Positions 22,654 through 33,552 of a DNA stretch of 64,000 nucleotides are shown here, piece by piece. A model generated the notes under the pieces. That model saw nothing but the letters and a program-made list of their open reading frames with translations. It was not told the origin of the DNA and searched no databases. The position numbers were made by a program, and so were the translations under genes. The DNA is from Thamnaconus septentrionalis (taxonomy: Eukaryota > Chordata > Actinopteri > Tetraodontiformes > Monacanthidae), in the NCBI GenBank assembly GCA_009823395.1, contig CM020501.1, forward strand, positions 9,545,361-9,609,360. The letters are read 5' to 3'. Position 1 is the first letter of the stretch, and every line of letters begins with the position of its first letter.

Positions 22654-22706
<53 letters not shown>
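22654..22706. repeat. (GT)n microsatellite
   Basis: About 26 GT units. A shorter GT/GA tract precedes it at 22495-22525. Confidence 0.97.
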
Positions 22707-22710
<4 letters not shown>

Positions 22711-22996
22711 CCGGGCCCCTGTCCTGAGAGAGGCCCTCTGGTCCCTTCTCTCTCTCTAATGAGGCTGGATGAATTAGCGCTACGTGACATGATTTGAACA
22801 GCAGTCGCCTCCCTCCCTCCCCCTAACCTCCCCACGCCTCCCTCCACCCTCCCTCTTTGTCCTTCTCCCCTCCTCATCCTTGCTCCCCCCCCCTCCTCCT
22901 CGGTGAAGTGACAGGCATCTGGTGGCCGGAAAAATGCCAGGAGCAGCCCCGCGGCTCTCGCCTTTATGCTGCTGCTGCTGCTGCTTTACACCGCGA

Positions 22997-22999
<3 letters not shown>

Positions 23000-23030
<31 letters not shown>

Positions 23031-23072
23031 AACATACAATGAGGCACTTTCACCTTTCTCCTTTTCTACTCA

Positions 23073-23113
<41 letters not shown>
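23000..23113. repeat. Two (CA)n microsatellites
   Basis: CA tracts at 23000-23028 and 23076-23113, separated by 47 bp of unique sequence. Confidence 0.96.
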
Positions 23114-23116
<3 letters not shown>

Positions 23117-23154
23117 AGCGCGCGTGCGCACAGTCTCGCTTGCACTTCCCTGTG

Positions 23155-23310
23155 GATCCAGTTACAGTTGATGTTATTACAGCTTTCAACCTGAGAGGTA
23201 TTAGGCTTCCTTTAACAGATCTGACAGCATTTACAACACAGGCAAGTCGACGCCTCTAATCGCCTCTGCGACGTCGGCCTATTAGCCGATGATCTGAAAG
23301 AGAGCCTCGT
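23155..23310. promoter_or_regulatory. Candidate CNE
   Basis: cagttacagttgatgttatt, cagctttcaacctgagagg, cagatctgacagcattt, gcctctaatcgcctctgc and tattagccgatgatctg. Unique, lies between repeats. Confidence 0.42.
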
Positions 23311-23374
23311 CTTCACCTTCCTGCCTGATGCGCGAGCCGTCGGATCCTTTTCACTCTTTTTATAAGTCATAACG

Positions 23375-23692
23375 CTCCTTCTCTTCCTCTTCCTCTTCCT
23401 ACACCTCCATCTCCTCTTTCTCCTCTTCCTCTTCCTACACCTCCTCCTCCTCCTCCTCTTCCTACACCTCCTTCTCCTCTTCCTCTTCCTACACCTCCTC
23501 CTCCTCTTCCTCTTCCTACACCTCCTTCTCCTCTTCCTCTTCCTACACCTCCTCCTCCTCCTCCTCTTCCTCCTCCTACACCTCCTCCTCCTCTTCCTCT
23601 TCCTACACCTCCTTCTCCTCCTCCCCCTCTTCCTCTTCCTACACCTCCTTCTGCTCTTTCTCCTCCACCTCCTCCTCCCCTTCCTCCAGCAG
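23375..23692. repeat. Polypyrimidine minisatellite, unit like CTCTTCCTACACCTC
   Basis: About 310 bp almost wholly C/T on the plus strand, punctuated by about ten copies of 'cttcctacacctcc' with variable (ctc/ctt) spacers. Each punctuation carries the only purines. The minus strand reads as a Gly/Arg/Val/Glu repeat ORF, an artefact. Mirror-like homopyrimidine DNA of this length can form triplex (H-DNA). Confidence 0.9.
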
Positions 23693-23870
23693 TAAATCTT
23701 ACCGCCGGAGAGATATTTTGATAATAACCAATGTTCTGGAGACGTGCTGCTTCACCTTTGCCCTCACAAGGCCTCATTTGAGTGGCAAAAAACGGCTAAT
23801 TAATTAGCCTGATGTTAAATAGGGACGGAAATCCTCCGCTGCCACCTTGTTGAAGAAATCTCGACGAGCT
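23693..23870. promoter_or_regulatory. Candidate CNE
   Basis: gcagtaaatcttaccgccgg, gatattttgataataacca, gcctcatttgagtggcaaaa, and cggctaattaattagcctg, a palindromic TAATTAATTA homeodomain dimer-type site. One of the strongest composition signals in the window. Confidence 0.5.
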
Positions 23871-23959
23871 GAGAGTTAGAAGCCAGGCACAAAGGAAAAC
23901 AAAGTGTCAGATTTTCTTTGGTATTTCAGGGACGGGGGCAAAAACAAAAAAAAACAAAA

Positions 23960-24110
23960 CACAGCAAATGGATTAAATGCCATGAAATATTAAATGGCCG
24001 TCAGAGTCGCGCACGTCAGGCAGCAAACGGTGCTCCAACAAAGCACTTATCGCTGAGTGTGTTTCCCGACAATGGAGGAGGCCGCTCAGGCCATTTAGAG
24101 ACAAAACATC
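23960..24110. promoter_or_regulatory. Candidate CNE
   Basis: ggattaaatgccatgaaat, attaaatggccgtcagagtc and acaaagcacttatcgctgag. Unique sequence without repeats. Confidence 0.35.
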
Positions 24111-24359
24111 AACATGGAGAGAGCGAGCGCTTACGTGTGTGCATGTTTGTGTGCATGCGTGTGTGTCTCCAAGCGAAACCAAAAAAAAAAGAACATGGCA
24201 GAGTTAAAGACGGAGCTTTCAGCTCACTCCCATTCCAAAGGGCTGAAGCCGTCGCGCCGATCGCACGGGAAGCGTCACAAAAGGCGGCGACAATGTGCGG
24301 CGGTTGCGGCGGCGGCGGCTGCCGGGGTCAAGCGTGGCGACCTGCCGGTTCAGGGTCAG

Positions 24360-24480
24360 ATCAGCTGATGTGTATCACAGAGGGCTAATTAGATCATTTG
24401 TGAGTTAATTGACTTTATGGATTGTTCGAAAGTGAAGTGAAATGCGGCTCAATACGCGATCAGATATGCAGGCGGGTCCA
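24360..24480. promoter_or_regulatory. Candidate CNE
   Basis: cagctgatgtgtatcacag, ggctaattagatcatttgtg, agttaattgactttatgg and cgatcagatatgcaggc; three TAAT cores in 60 bp. Confidence 0.45.
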
Positions 24481-24511
24481 GTCAAGCTGTGTGTCTGTGT
24501 GTGTCTGAGCA

Positions 24512-24514
<3 letters not shown>

Positions 24515-24543
<29 letters not shown>
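24515..24543. repeat. (GT)n microsatellite
   Basis: 14 GT units. Confidence 0.95.
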
Positions 24544-24545
<2 letters not shown>

Positions 24546-25062
24546 CAGGGCGTCTCATTTAAATGAAATGCTCTGTGACAACAAAACACACAATGGCTGC
24601 TGCCCGACCAACCCACGCACACACTCCGCCTTCAAACCTGCGCTCGCCTTGTGCGCGTGTGCTGCGTATGCATGTGTATATTTTTAAATGCACCCCCCCA
24701 CACAAACCCCTCCAAACAAAACAAAAAAAAAAAGTCAGCCACCCAGCGTGTCAGTTCGCCAGAAAAACACGAGCTGTGGGACGCCGAGGCAGCTGCATTT
24801 TACAGTGGCCATTAAATGTTATTAATCCAACAGCGCAAACATCCCCGCAGAGTCGGCGGTGGCAGCGAGCGCAAACAAATGCTCGCACATGTTCACGCTG
24901 GCACTTTGCACACAAGGAAAAGTACAGCCGGCCCTCCTTCTTCTTCGGCCGGGGTCAAAGCGACACCGAGCGCTCGGCCTGCAATTGAAGAAAAAACGTA
25001 CACAATCCGTTCAAGTACAGCGTGTGAAAGCAGGTATGTGTGGCGCTAAGACTGGATGTCAG

Positions 25063-25126
<64 letters not shown>
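25063..25126. repeat. (GT)n microsatellite, long
   Basis: About 31 GT units. Confidence 0.97.
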
Positions 25127-25127
<1 letters not shown>

Positions 25128-25742
25128 CTGCCAGCCTACCACAGCCTGTACCACTAGCCTCCCTTCTCCGGAACCTCCCTAACAAAAAAAAAAAAAAACC
25201 AGAGAGAAAATCCTCCCCGGGCCTCCAGCAATCAAACCTCCACTGTGAGCTGGAGACGGAACAGAGCGGCGGAGAAGATAGACGACGACGGAGAGTTAAA
25301 ACATGGGAGCGAGAAAGAGGAATGAAACAGAAAATAGTTGGGAGGAGGGATGGGGGGTCGGAGGGGTCGAGGGCAGTGGGTGGGGGTGGGGAAAGCTCTC
25401 TGTCATCCGCCCCCTGTGAAAGAAACACACACGTAAGCAACGCAATAACGCAACAACAGCGCACTGGAGCCAGCGAGTTCGCCGTGCGCGCTAAGAGCCG
25501 GAACGAGTCCAGGTGAAATGGCCGCTACCTGGAAAACCATTTTCTTTTTGCGCAGGCAACTCGGATAATTTAGTGCGAGGCTCGACAAGATGTACACTAC
25601 AAACACACACCGCAGGGTACGCGACGGATTAGCAGGGGTGAAAAAAAAGAAAAAGAAGGAGGGGAAAAAAAGGGAGCAAGTCGGCCCAGAACAAAATCAC
25701 CATAATTATCATAATCATAATCAACCATAAAGGAGCCCGACG

Positions 25743-25779
25743 GACGACGACGACGACGATGATGATGATGATGATGATG
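25743..25779. repeat. (GAC)n(GAT)n compound repeat
   Basis: Five GAC units followed by seven GAT units. Confidence 0.93.
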
Positions 25780-26060
25780 GTTTTAACAATAATAATAGCA
25801 ATTCACCCTGAGTGCTTTTTCAAATAACAGTGACAGCATTAGCCCCATGGCCAGCGGAGGAGGAGGAGAAGAAGAAGAAGAAGAAGAAGAAGAAGAAGAA
25901 GAAGAAGAAGAAGAAGAAGAAGAACAGGGTGCCTTGAGAGTTGGGCTTCGCTGCTGATGGGGCCAATTGGGCGGCGGGTGTAAAAATAGTTGACCATTGA
26001 TTCCGCCCGTTGCACCTGGCGCCGCTCCAAGCTAAGCAGAACGAACCTTGTCACGCCGTG
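25780..26060. promoter_or_regulatory. Candidate CNEs around an AAG repeat
   Basis: 25780-25858 (ttttaacaataataatagca, caaataacagtgacagcatt) and 25930-26055 (gatggggccaattgggcgg, atagttgaccattgattccg) are unique blocks on either side of the AAG tract. Confidence 0.33.
25866..25924. repeat. (AAG)n microsatellite
   Basis: About 19 AAG units. Poly-Leu ORF on the minus strand is an artefact. A CCA tract of 11 units is at 26177-26209. Confidence 0.96.
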
Positions 26061-26183
26061 ACTCCGCCCCCTTTTAGAGGGCTGGCATCCCCCCCCGCCC
26101 CATTCCAGGTCACCGAGGCCTCGCGGGCCCCTCCCAGCTCTCGACAGTGACAGTGACCCCTTTGCTTTGCCAACACCCCCCAC

Positions 26184-26214
<31 letters not shown>

Positions 26215-26750
26215 CCTCGGTGACAGCTGCCACATTCCTGCCCCCTCCCCCCCCACCTCCTCGTTAGCCGGTGGCAGGGTGGCGACATCCTGAGCGACCG
26301 AGTGGCCCGCTCAAAGGCACGCACTTCCTCTTCACTCCTCGGCGGCGGCAGGAAACCGGACCCAAAAGACAAATAACTACAGCGGTCGACGTGCGAAAAA
26401 AATTCGGCAACGTCAGAACGAAAGGAGGAGGAGGAGAGGAAAGAACAGAGAGCTAGAAAGAGAGAGAGAGAGACGGCCGCGCCTGCGTTAATAAATTACG
26501 ATCCGCCCGCTGAAAAAGAATGCGATTTTGGTTGGGATATTGTCCAGGTTCCAACGGAGGATAATGAGATTTAAGTGAATTTTTTTTTTCTGGTACCACT
26601 TTCTTCAAAAAACTGCGCTGAAAAAAAAAAAGACTCGGGGAGGGATTTTCTTTCTTTCTCTGAACGTAAATACTGATCGAGGACCATGAAGGCCTTGACT
26701 GAAGAGCTCGCGTATAAGGAGGTTTCACTAGTGGGCCTGCAAGAGCTGGA

Positions 26751-26751
<1 letters not shown>

Positions 26752-26786
<35 letters not shown>
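26752..26786. repeat. (CA)n microsatellite
   Basis: 17 CA units. Confidence 0.97.
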
Positions 26787-27516
26787 AGTGCCAAACATAC
26801 GATAAAAAGCAACTTTTTGACTTCCACCCTGTTTTTCAATCTTCGTTCTGCATCCTGCCCATTATCCGGTCGTTCCATCCAGCGCAGTGGCGGCGCTGCG
26901 TCTCCAGGAAAATAAAATAAATAAAGGCCGCAGCAGGAACAGCTGACACGGAGGCTGTGAGTGACGCTTCCACGATGCTTATTGATCAGTGGCGGCCCCC
27001 TCGGCTCTCGCACACACACAAAATCAGGGTCGCTGCTTCACCGGAGCGCCGGTCCTGCAGGGCATCAGCGCCGCCGCTAGCGTGACCCTGAACACATGAC
27101 ACCATCATGGCCAATGCGAGAAGTGGATTTTTTTTTTTTTTTTTTTTTTTTGCTTCTTTTACCAGATTGTACTTGTAATTTTAATTTGAAAGTGACAGCA
27201 GCAGATTTTTATTTTATTTTATAATTTTTTTTAAGGGGTCAAAGGTGGAGCGATGTTAATGGATTTTTCTCCGGAAATCAAAAGGGAAAAAATTTAATTG
27301 AATTAAACACACCACAATTTTTTTTTTCTTTTTGCTCTAACACTTACTTGCTGAATTCTACACTGGAGCTGTGTCGCGGATGTAATATAAAAATCTATAA
27401 AGTGGCATTATAGCAAATGTTGCTTTAAGCTTCCAATTAAACATAAAAAGAAAATGGGAAAATGAAGGGATGGGAGAAGAATTTCAAGCTTTTAAAAAGC
27501 CTGTGGCTGTCGCTCC

Positions 27517-27680
27517 TCACTGGTCATCGTGCGGGTCAGTCGGGTGAATGGGACTTGGTGCATCTTCCATCAGACTGAGAAGCTCTTTCTCAGGCTGCAA
27601 ACACTCAAGAAGCTGCGTCCGCCTCGCCGAGAGAACACGCGCCACGACGCCTTCGTCTTTGTCTCCGTATACTGCACGAG
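27517..27680 (-). CDS. Weak candidate terminal exon, minus strand
   Basis: On the minus strand the reading frame VYGDKDEGVVARVLSARRTQ continues through LLECLQPEKELLSLMEDAPS and SPIHPTDPHDDQ to a stop near 27517. A possible acceptor, gtctcgtgcag, lies immediately before TATACGGAG on the minus strand. The composition (acidic, Leu-rich, non-repetitive) looks protein-like, but the plus strand is also open across the same DNA and the acceptor has a poor pyrimidine tract. It could be a downstream exon of the minus-strand gene that starts at 35 kb, or chance. No homology recognised. Confidence 0.18.
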
Positions 27681-28161
27681 ACTCCACGTTCCGAACTCGC
27701 GAGGAAGAGAAAAATCCAGAAATCTGTTCCGTGACCGCGTAAACAAACAAACCGGCCCGGCCTTCACTCGTGAGATGGATGAGGCCCCGATTGTCCGCGT
27801 TCCTCAATGACCCGGAAAAGTCGACCTTCTCTATAGATCTGATAATCTGATGCAGCCTGCCGGGGTGGGAGGGTGTGGGGGGACGGGGGGGGGGCAGAGT
27901 TTTTGGGGTGCAGAGATAAGGTGGGCCGGGGTGCCGGATGGGGGGAGAGAAGGAGGAGGGCGAGCGGCGGGGAGAGACGGAGACGCGGCGGAGGGAGAGG
28001 AAGAAAAAGTAGTAATGGGGGAAGTGGTGCGTGTCTTCTCTGCAAATCTCCTGTTTCACCTCTGCTCTCCTCCAGCTCTCCAGCCAAGGCCAGCCAAGAG
28101 ACACTTCACCTCGCACCCACACACACATGGAGCCCGAGCCAACACACAGGAGCGCACGCAC

Positions 28162-28190
28162 GCACAGCACAGCACAGCACAGCACAGCAC
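28162..28190. repeat. (CAGCA)n pentanucleotide repeat
   Basis: About six tandem cagca units. Confidence 0.93.
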
Positions 28191-28509
28191 GGCGAGAGGA
28201 AAAGGACACACGCACACACTCGCACGCACGCACACACACCCACAAAAGTGCACACGCCCTCTCACACGACTGGCATATGACTGTTTAGCCACCCACTCAG
28301 AAAAATAAATGGCGAGCAGCGGCGCAGACGCGAAAAAACGCAAAGCGCGCGCACGCGCTCGCGCACTGACTCGACTGTAGGGGCTCGCATGTGCGCTCGC
28401 GTACACTCGGCTGACACCAGATACATGTACATACAGCCATCCATATGCTCTGTGTGCAACGACCCATCAAAGACAGACGTGGAAATAATAACAGTGCGTA
28501 CGCACACGC

Positions 28510-28590
28510 GCGCACACACACACACACACACCCTACACTCATGCACGCACACAACCTACACTCATGCACACACACACACACACACACATG
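28510..28590. repeat. Two (CA)n tracts with duplicated spacer
   Basis: CA tracts at 28512-28530 and 28567-28589. The motif cctacactcatgcacgcac recurs as cctacactcatgcacacac, indicating local tandem duplication. Confidence 0.9.
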
Positions 28591-28731
28591 CACGTTGGCC
28601 GTGGATAATTCCTCACATATGCATCAAATCACTGCCTCCCAGTCCCACAGAATGGGGAAGACACTGTGCATATGCAGCACATATGCAACATGCACCATGC
28701 CTGTACCCCGCTGTGTACAAGATTTGAACAC

Positions 28732-28738
28732 ACACACA

Positions 28739-28782
<44 letters not shown>
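28732..28782. repeat. (CA)n(CT)n(CA)n compound repeat
   Basis: CA, then ten bases of CT, then about 16 CA units. Confidence 0.95.
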
Positions 28783-28783
<1 letters not shown>

Positions 28784-28964
28784 CCCGTGAGTGTATCGCC
28801 GTGTTGAATGGACAGATTAAAGTGTTCCGCGATCAGCACCGAAGAGGATAATATCAACCTCGTCCCTTCGGTCGGAGGAAACAAAGCAGAGTGTGTTGTT
28901 TTCCGTTAAAAAAAATAATAGTGTCCATCAGCAGCAGCAGCAGCGGTGCTGAGAGCTAGCGGGT

Positions 28965-29060
28965 TCTCGCCTCCGAAAGGTTAATCATGCACTTGCAACG
29001 GCTGCATGAGTTGCACTGCATTAAAGAAACACAAACATCAAGCAACGTGACCGTACGGTC
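28965..29060. promoter_or_regulatory. Possible CNE
   Basis: ggttaatcatgcacttgc and gcactgcattaaagaaaca in unique sequence. Confidence 0.25.
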
Positions 29061-29455
29061 CATCCACTTGTAAACATGTAAATGTGGCGCAAGGCACAGA
29101 AAACACTGGAAAAACACGAGATGACGTTAAAGATGTGGACGAAGAATTGGAGACAGATACACAGCGAAATTTAAAGACAAGAAAATGATGCAGAGATTCT
29201 AAATGCAATCTGATGCCCGGCCAAATGCATGTACATGGTTATATTTCGCAGACCATTTTTGCATTATGCGACAGCAAAAAAAAAATAAAAAATTGCAAAT
29301 TGTAGGTATTAATTGTGTTGCATTTTATCACCTTTTTTTAAAATTTGGACCACAGAGAAATTAATTTGCAAATGCATGATCGAAATGGAAAAATAGTGCT
29401 TGGCTTGTGAATGGGGTTATTTTTTGATTAATGAATATTATATCTCTAGAATAAA

Positions 29456-29456
<1 letters not shown>

Positions 29457-29510
<54 letters not shown>
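29457..29510. repeat. (ATT)n microsatellite
   Basis: 18 ATT units. A second, interrupted ATT region is at 29790-29830, and a TTTA run at 29905-29925. Confidence 0.96.
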
Positions 29511-29511
<1 letters not shown>

Positions 29512-29974
29512 ACTTTGGATTCCAGTGTGTACTAGTGCACTACAGTGTGATGCAGTGGAGCCCGAGCTCTCCGTGTGGTGTGCAGCAGGGAGCAGTGCGA
29601 GCAGACTCAAGCTGTGATGCCACTGTACCTCTTCCAGCTCTCGGCCCATAGTCGACCTGTCACACTTCAAAGGAAGCCGCGTTACAGCACCCTTGCAAAA
29701 AGAAAAGGAGGAGGCTGTTTTCGTGAAGGCGTCACACGGATGCATCATTCACTTGATTTGTCTGCTTTGGCTCGTGTAATTATAATTGGTATTATTATGT
29801 ATTATCATTATTATTATTATTACTATTATATCCTAGGACTCCGGGCTTTGCTTCAAGCCTGGGTGGCCGCAGCAGATCCTCAGGTGGAAGCATGAGGTGC
29901 AGTGTTTATTTATTTATTTATTTTTACGAGCTCGTCTAAAGTAGCTCCCCGCAATCACTCCGGTGCGAAGTGGA

Positions 29975-30290
29975 GACCGCCGCGTATAAGTCAAATAAAT
30001 AAAGAAGTGAACGCGCGGCGCGGCCTACGGCGCAATGCATTGTGCAGGAATTATCCCTGATGAACCAATTAGGCTCGTGGTTTCACTTAACAGCGGGTCT
30101 TTTTTTTTTTTTTTTTTTTTTTTTTCTTAACTTGTGAGGGTCGATATTCACAGCCACGTATGTACAGCAGCGGCTCAATTAGGCTACCAAATATTATCAC
30201 TCCGCGCTGCTCGGGAAATAATTCAAGTCCTAATTAATGTTTGCCGTTTTCCCTCCATAAAAAAACAATTAGGAAAGTTCCCTCTCTCGC
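29975..30290. promoter_or_regulatory. Candidate CNE interrupted by poly-T
   Basis: Unique blocks cgcaatgcattgtgcagg, ccctgatgaaccaattaggc, ggctcgtggtttcacttaac and cctaattaatgtttgccg surround a run of 27 T (30100-30126). The poly-T may be a later insertion or expansion within a conserved block. Confidence 0.42.
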
Positions 30291-31181
30291 GGTGTTTGGG
30301 AAACTGGGAGGTCAGAGAGCCGAGAGGAAAGTGCGGGGGGAAAACAGGCGGTATTTATCGGATCCATCCCATCGATTTTATTTAAATTGCGTGATGTTCA
30401 TTTTGTTTTCCTGTTGACACTTTGCTTGGATTGTGGAGGCTTGTGGCTTCGCAGCTTGTGGTGTTTAGAGAGAAGACAGAGGCATAAAAATAATCTGAAA
30501 AGCTCCTGCAGGCCTGGTGTGGAAGGTGTAAATTGCGCGCCTCCAGTCTCGCTGCCATCACTTCTGTTTGCAATTTCGTTCGTACAGAGAAAAACACGGC
30601 AATTAAAAAAAAAAATGACTGCGTGTACATCTATCATTATTCCGAAATTTTAACGTCCTAAAAATAAGGAAATAATATTGACAGTCACGGCTAAATGTAT
30701 TTATTTTTTCATTCAATTGGGATTTATATGCCCCCTTTTCCACCTTTAATATAAATTCGAATCCTTCAAGATAAATAGTTCGTTTTAATTTTCTGAAAGG
30801 ATGTATCATTTTTAACAAAATAAAACGCGATTAAAAAATAAAAAATTTAAAAAGTGATTTTCTGCTTCACGCCTGTTTTCGTCCACGTCATTTTAATGTT
30901 ACGCTGTGCGAAGCAGGTGCAGCACGAAAGGGAAATAGGAAAAATAAATAAATAAATAAAACTAATTAAAAAAAACAAAAACATCAACTTTACTGACGCC
31001 TGATTAGTTCTAAAATTCCAAATTACATTTTCTCTTGATGTTTACACAGAGAAGATCCGCTCTGGCAGGACAACAACTTGACAACTTGTTTTGTCATTTA
31101 AACAGTGACAGAAGTTATGTCGAGCTTTTACATTATGTTCCACTGGTTTTCTGCTATTGCTTCCCCTCTCTCTCTTCTTCT

Positions 31182-31183
<2 letters not shown>

Positions 31184-31239
<56 letters not shown>
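31184..31239. repeat. (GT)n(GA)n compound repeat
   Basis: 11 GT units followed directly by about 17 GA units. Confidence 0.97.
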
Positions 31240-31242
<3 letters not shown>

Positions 31243-31339
31243 TCACACATGCATGTTCATAAGCAACCTCAAATGCGTTGCCTAATTTTGGCGCTGGGAT
31301 GCCCTCAACACACGCACACATGCGCTCGTGCTCGGGCGC

Positions 31340-31366
31340 GCACACACACACACACACACACACACC
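31340..31366. repeat. (CA)n microsatellite
   Basis: 13 CA units; a TTTA tract lies at 31508-31545. Confidence 0.95.
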
Positions 31367-31813
31367 TCAGCATACCTTTTTTTACGCACATCGCAAGAAA
31401 AGAAAACGTCTCCATCGATCAGGGGAGGAAAAATAATTCGTCTTAACAGCGATAAAACAGCGCGTCCCTCGCGTCATCTGCTTGATCTTAAAGGGAGAGA
31501 GAGGCTGATTTATTTTATTTTATTTATTTATTTATTTATTTATTTTTAACCAAGGAGCCCGCGATGCATTCCTCCTCTCTTCTTCTCCCCCAACACCCCT
31601 GGGTGCGCCAGCCTCGGCAAACAAGAAGTCATTATCGCTTAGATTCCGAGAAGGCGAGTCTGTCAAGGAACAGAGTTCCTTCGGAGGGTTTCTGTCATGC
31701 CTACTAAACACGGGGAGATGTCTTCTAAGTGGCGCGATCGAGGAAGGATAAATAACAGCGAGTCCCACAGCTGATTATATTGAAACCACGGCGCGCATTT
31801 GTAAGAAGGGCCG

Positions 31814-31863
31814 GGATGGGATGGGATGGGATGCGATGGGATGCGATGCGATGCGATGCGATG
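31814..31863. repeat. (GATGG/GATGC)n pentanucleotide repeat
   Basis: About ten 5-bp units; the GATGG type gives way to the GATGC type from left to right, showing unit-type homogenisation at one end. Confidence 0.95.
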
Positions 31864-32157
31864 GCACGCAAACGCGGGGGGTCCCAGCAGGTGTAGCGAG
31901 CCTCGTCCACCTGCTTCCTGCCGGGACGGGAGAGCAGAGCAGGAGAGAGGGGGGGGGGGGGCACCAGGTTCCACACATCCGATCATAGTTGGAACAGGAA
32001 TTAATAAAAGAGAGGACGGGCCTTTTAAAATAAAGTGCAGTGTTGCGATCAACTCAAAATACGAAGACGTAAACAAAAACAAAATGCAAAGTGGAGGTGA
32101 AACGGTGTGAAAACGAGTGTGTTTCAACTCCCAGCGCAGCCGTTTTGTGCTTCACGA

Positions 32158-32177
32158 CGACAACAACCACAACAACC

Positions 32178-32210
<33 letters not shown>

Positions 32211-32213
32211 CAA
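32158..32213. repeat. (AAC)n microsatellite
   Basis: About 18 CAA/AAC units, the first few interrupted by cca. Confidence 0.95.
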
Positions 32214-32492
32214 CTAAACTGCGCTGATTTTTTTTTCTCAGCGCCGTCAAGGTGATAGAAGAGGTTCCTCTCCCTCTCCTATCCAGCCGAGGGCTGTTGC
32301 GCAAGGGGCGCCGTGTGTGTCTGTGTGTGTGTCTGCTTGTGAGTGTGCGTAACAGTGTGTGCATGGTACGGAGAGACCTGAAGGTCCCGCTATGATTAAC
32401 TGCAACCTAACAACCCTCTATCTTTACTGGCTCTCCCGCGCACACACACACACACACGCGCGCGCATACGCGTACAAGTATGCAGCGCGCGG

Positions 32493-32493
<1 letters not shown>

Positions 32494-32544
<51 letters not shown>
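32494..32544. repeat. (CA)n microsatellite
   Basis: 25 CA units; a CA/CG alternating tract precedes it at 32439-32465. Confidence 0.97.
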
Positions 32545-32547
<3 letters not shown>

Positions 32548-33414
32548 ACATTTGCCGGACCAAAGACTTCCAGATCCCCCCGCGTCCCTTAAAAATAACA
32601 CATCTGTCCCATTCTTGCTCCATCAAAATAAACTCCCGCTAAACTACAGGAATTCGATGTGACACCGACAGTTCACAGAGGAGAGCCGTTCGCCGGGCTG
32701 CGCTCCCTCTCTCTCTCTGCTCTCTGTCGGCGGCTCCTCTCGCTGCTCTGCAGCCGCGCAAGGGGCTCCCTGCCTCGGCCACATGAAGTCAATTAGCCGG
32801 TCCCACAGGGGGAGACGGGGGGACCCTTCCACAGCCCCGATCCGCACCCAGGTTACCAAAACACGGCTATTGCTCGCTTTTTAAAGAGCGCGCGCATACA
32901 CACGCAACAACAACAACAACAAATTGCCGATACGCAGGCGCGTATATAACCAAGCGGGACAAGGGCATAATCCACCAAATAGTAAAAAACAAAAATACAA
33001 ATACATGTTGAGCAGTTATTTCTTTAAAATAAAAAAAAAAAAAAAAAAACTCTTCTAATTTTTCTTTCATTTTTAAACACTTGCACAACACGACTGTATT
33101 GTAGTTATTAATTAAAGCAGCAAATAACCACATTTTTGAAAAGTGAAAAAAAGAAGAGAATGATGGAGGAAAAAGTCAACGCTGACAGAAAGACACAACA
33201 ACAACAATAACAACAACCACAACAACAACTAATCTGCGGTGGTGCAAAAGTGTGAGAAAGCGTGCAAAAATAATAAATATTAAAACTTAATTTAAGAGAG
33301 GAGCTCACATTTTTTTAAAAACATGAAAGGCACCTTGGCCCCACTGTCAAAAAAAACAAACACTGTGACCCCCCTGAACTGCACTGACACATACACAGTG
33401 ACCCTCTCTCAAAA

Positions 33415-33441
33415 ACACACACACACACACACACACACACA
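33415..33441. repeat. (CA)n microsatellite
   Basis: 13 CA units, about 110 bp downstream (minus sense) of the serine-rich exon's donor. Confidence 0.96.
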
Positions 33442-33552
33442 GACTGCGATAAGAAAAGATAAGAAAACACAAGATGAGAAGGTAAAAGAGAAGTTTGAAG
33501 CAGAAGTAGCAGAAGAAGTAGAAGAAGCAGAGGGAGGCTGAGGCTGGTGTAC

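Noticed and set aside
23367..23777. Gly/Arg-rich minus-strand ORF
   Set aside because: Translation of a homopyrimidine minisatellite; no splice or start context.
25040..25516. Long ORFs over GT and purine tracts
   Set aside because: Cys-Val or Thr-His repeats arise from the microsatellite itself; the same applies to the other (CA)n-derived ORFs.
26453..26640. Minus-strand frame after a long poly-pyrimidine acceptor (start RSFLKKVV)
   Set aside because: The acceptor is a poly-T run, no donor is present, and the frame ends in a GA-repeat artefact.
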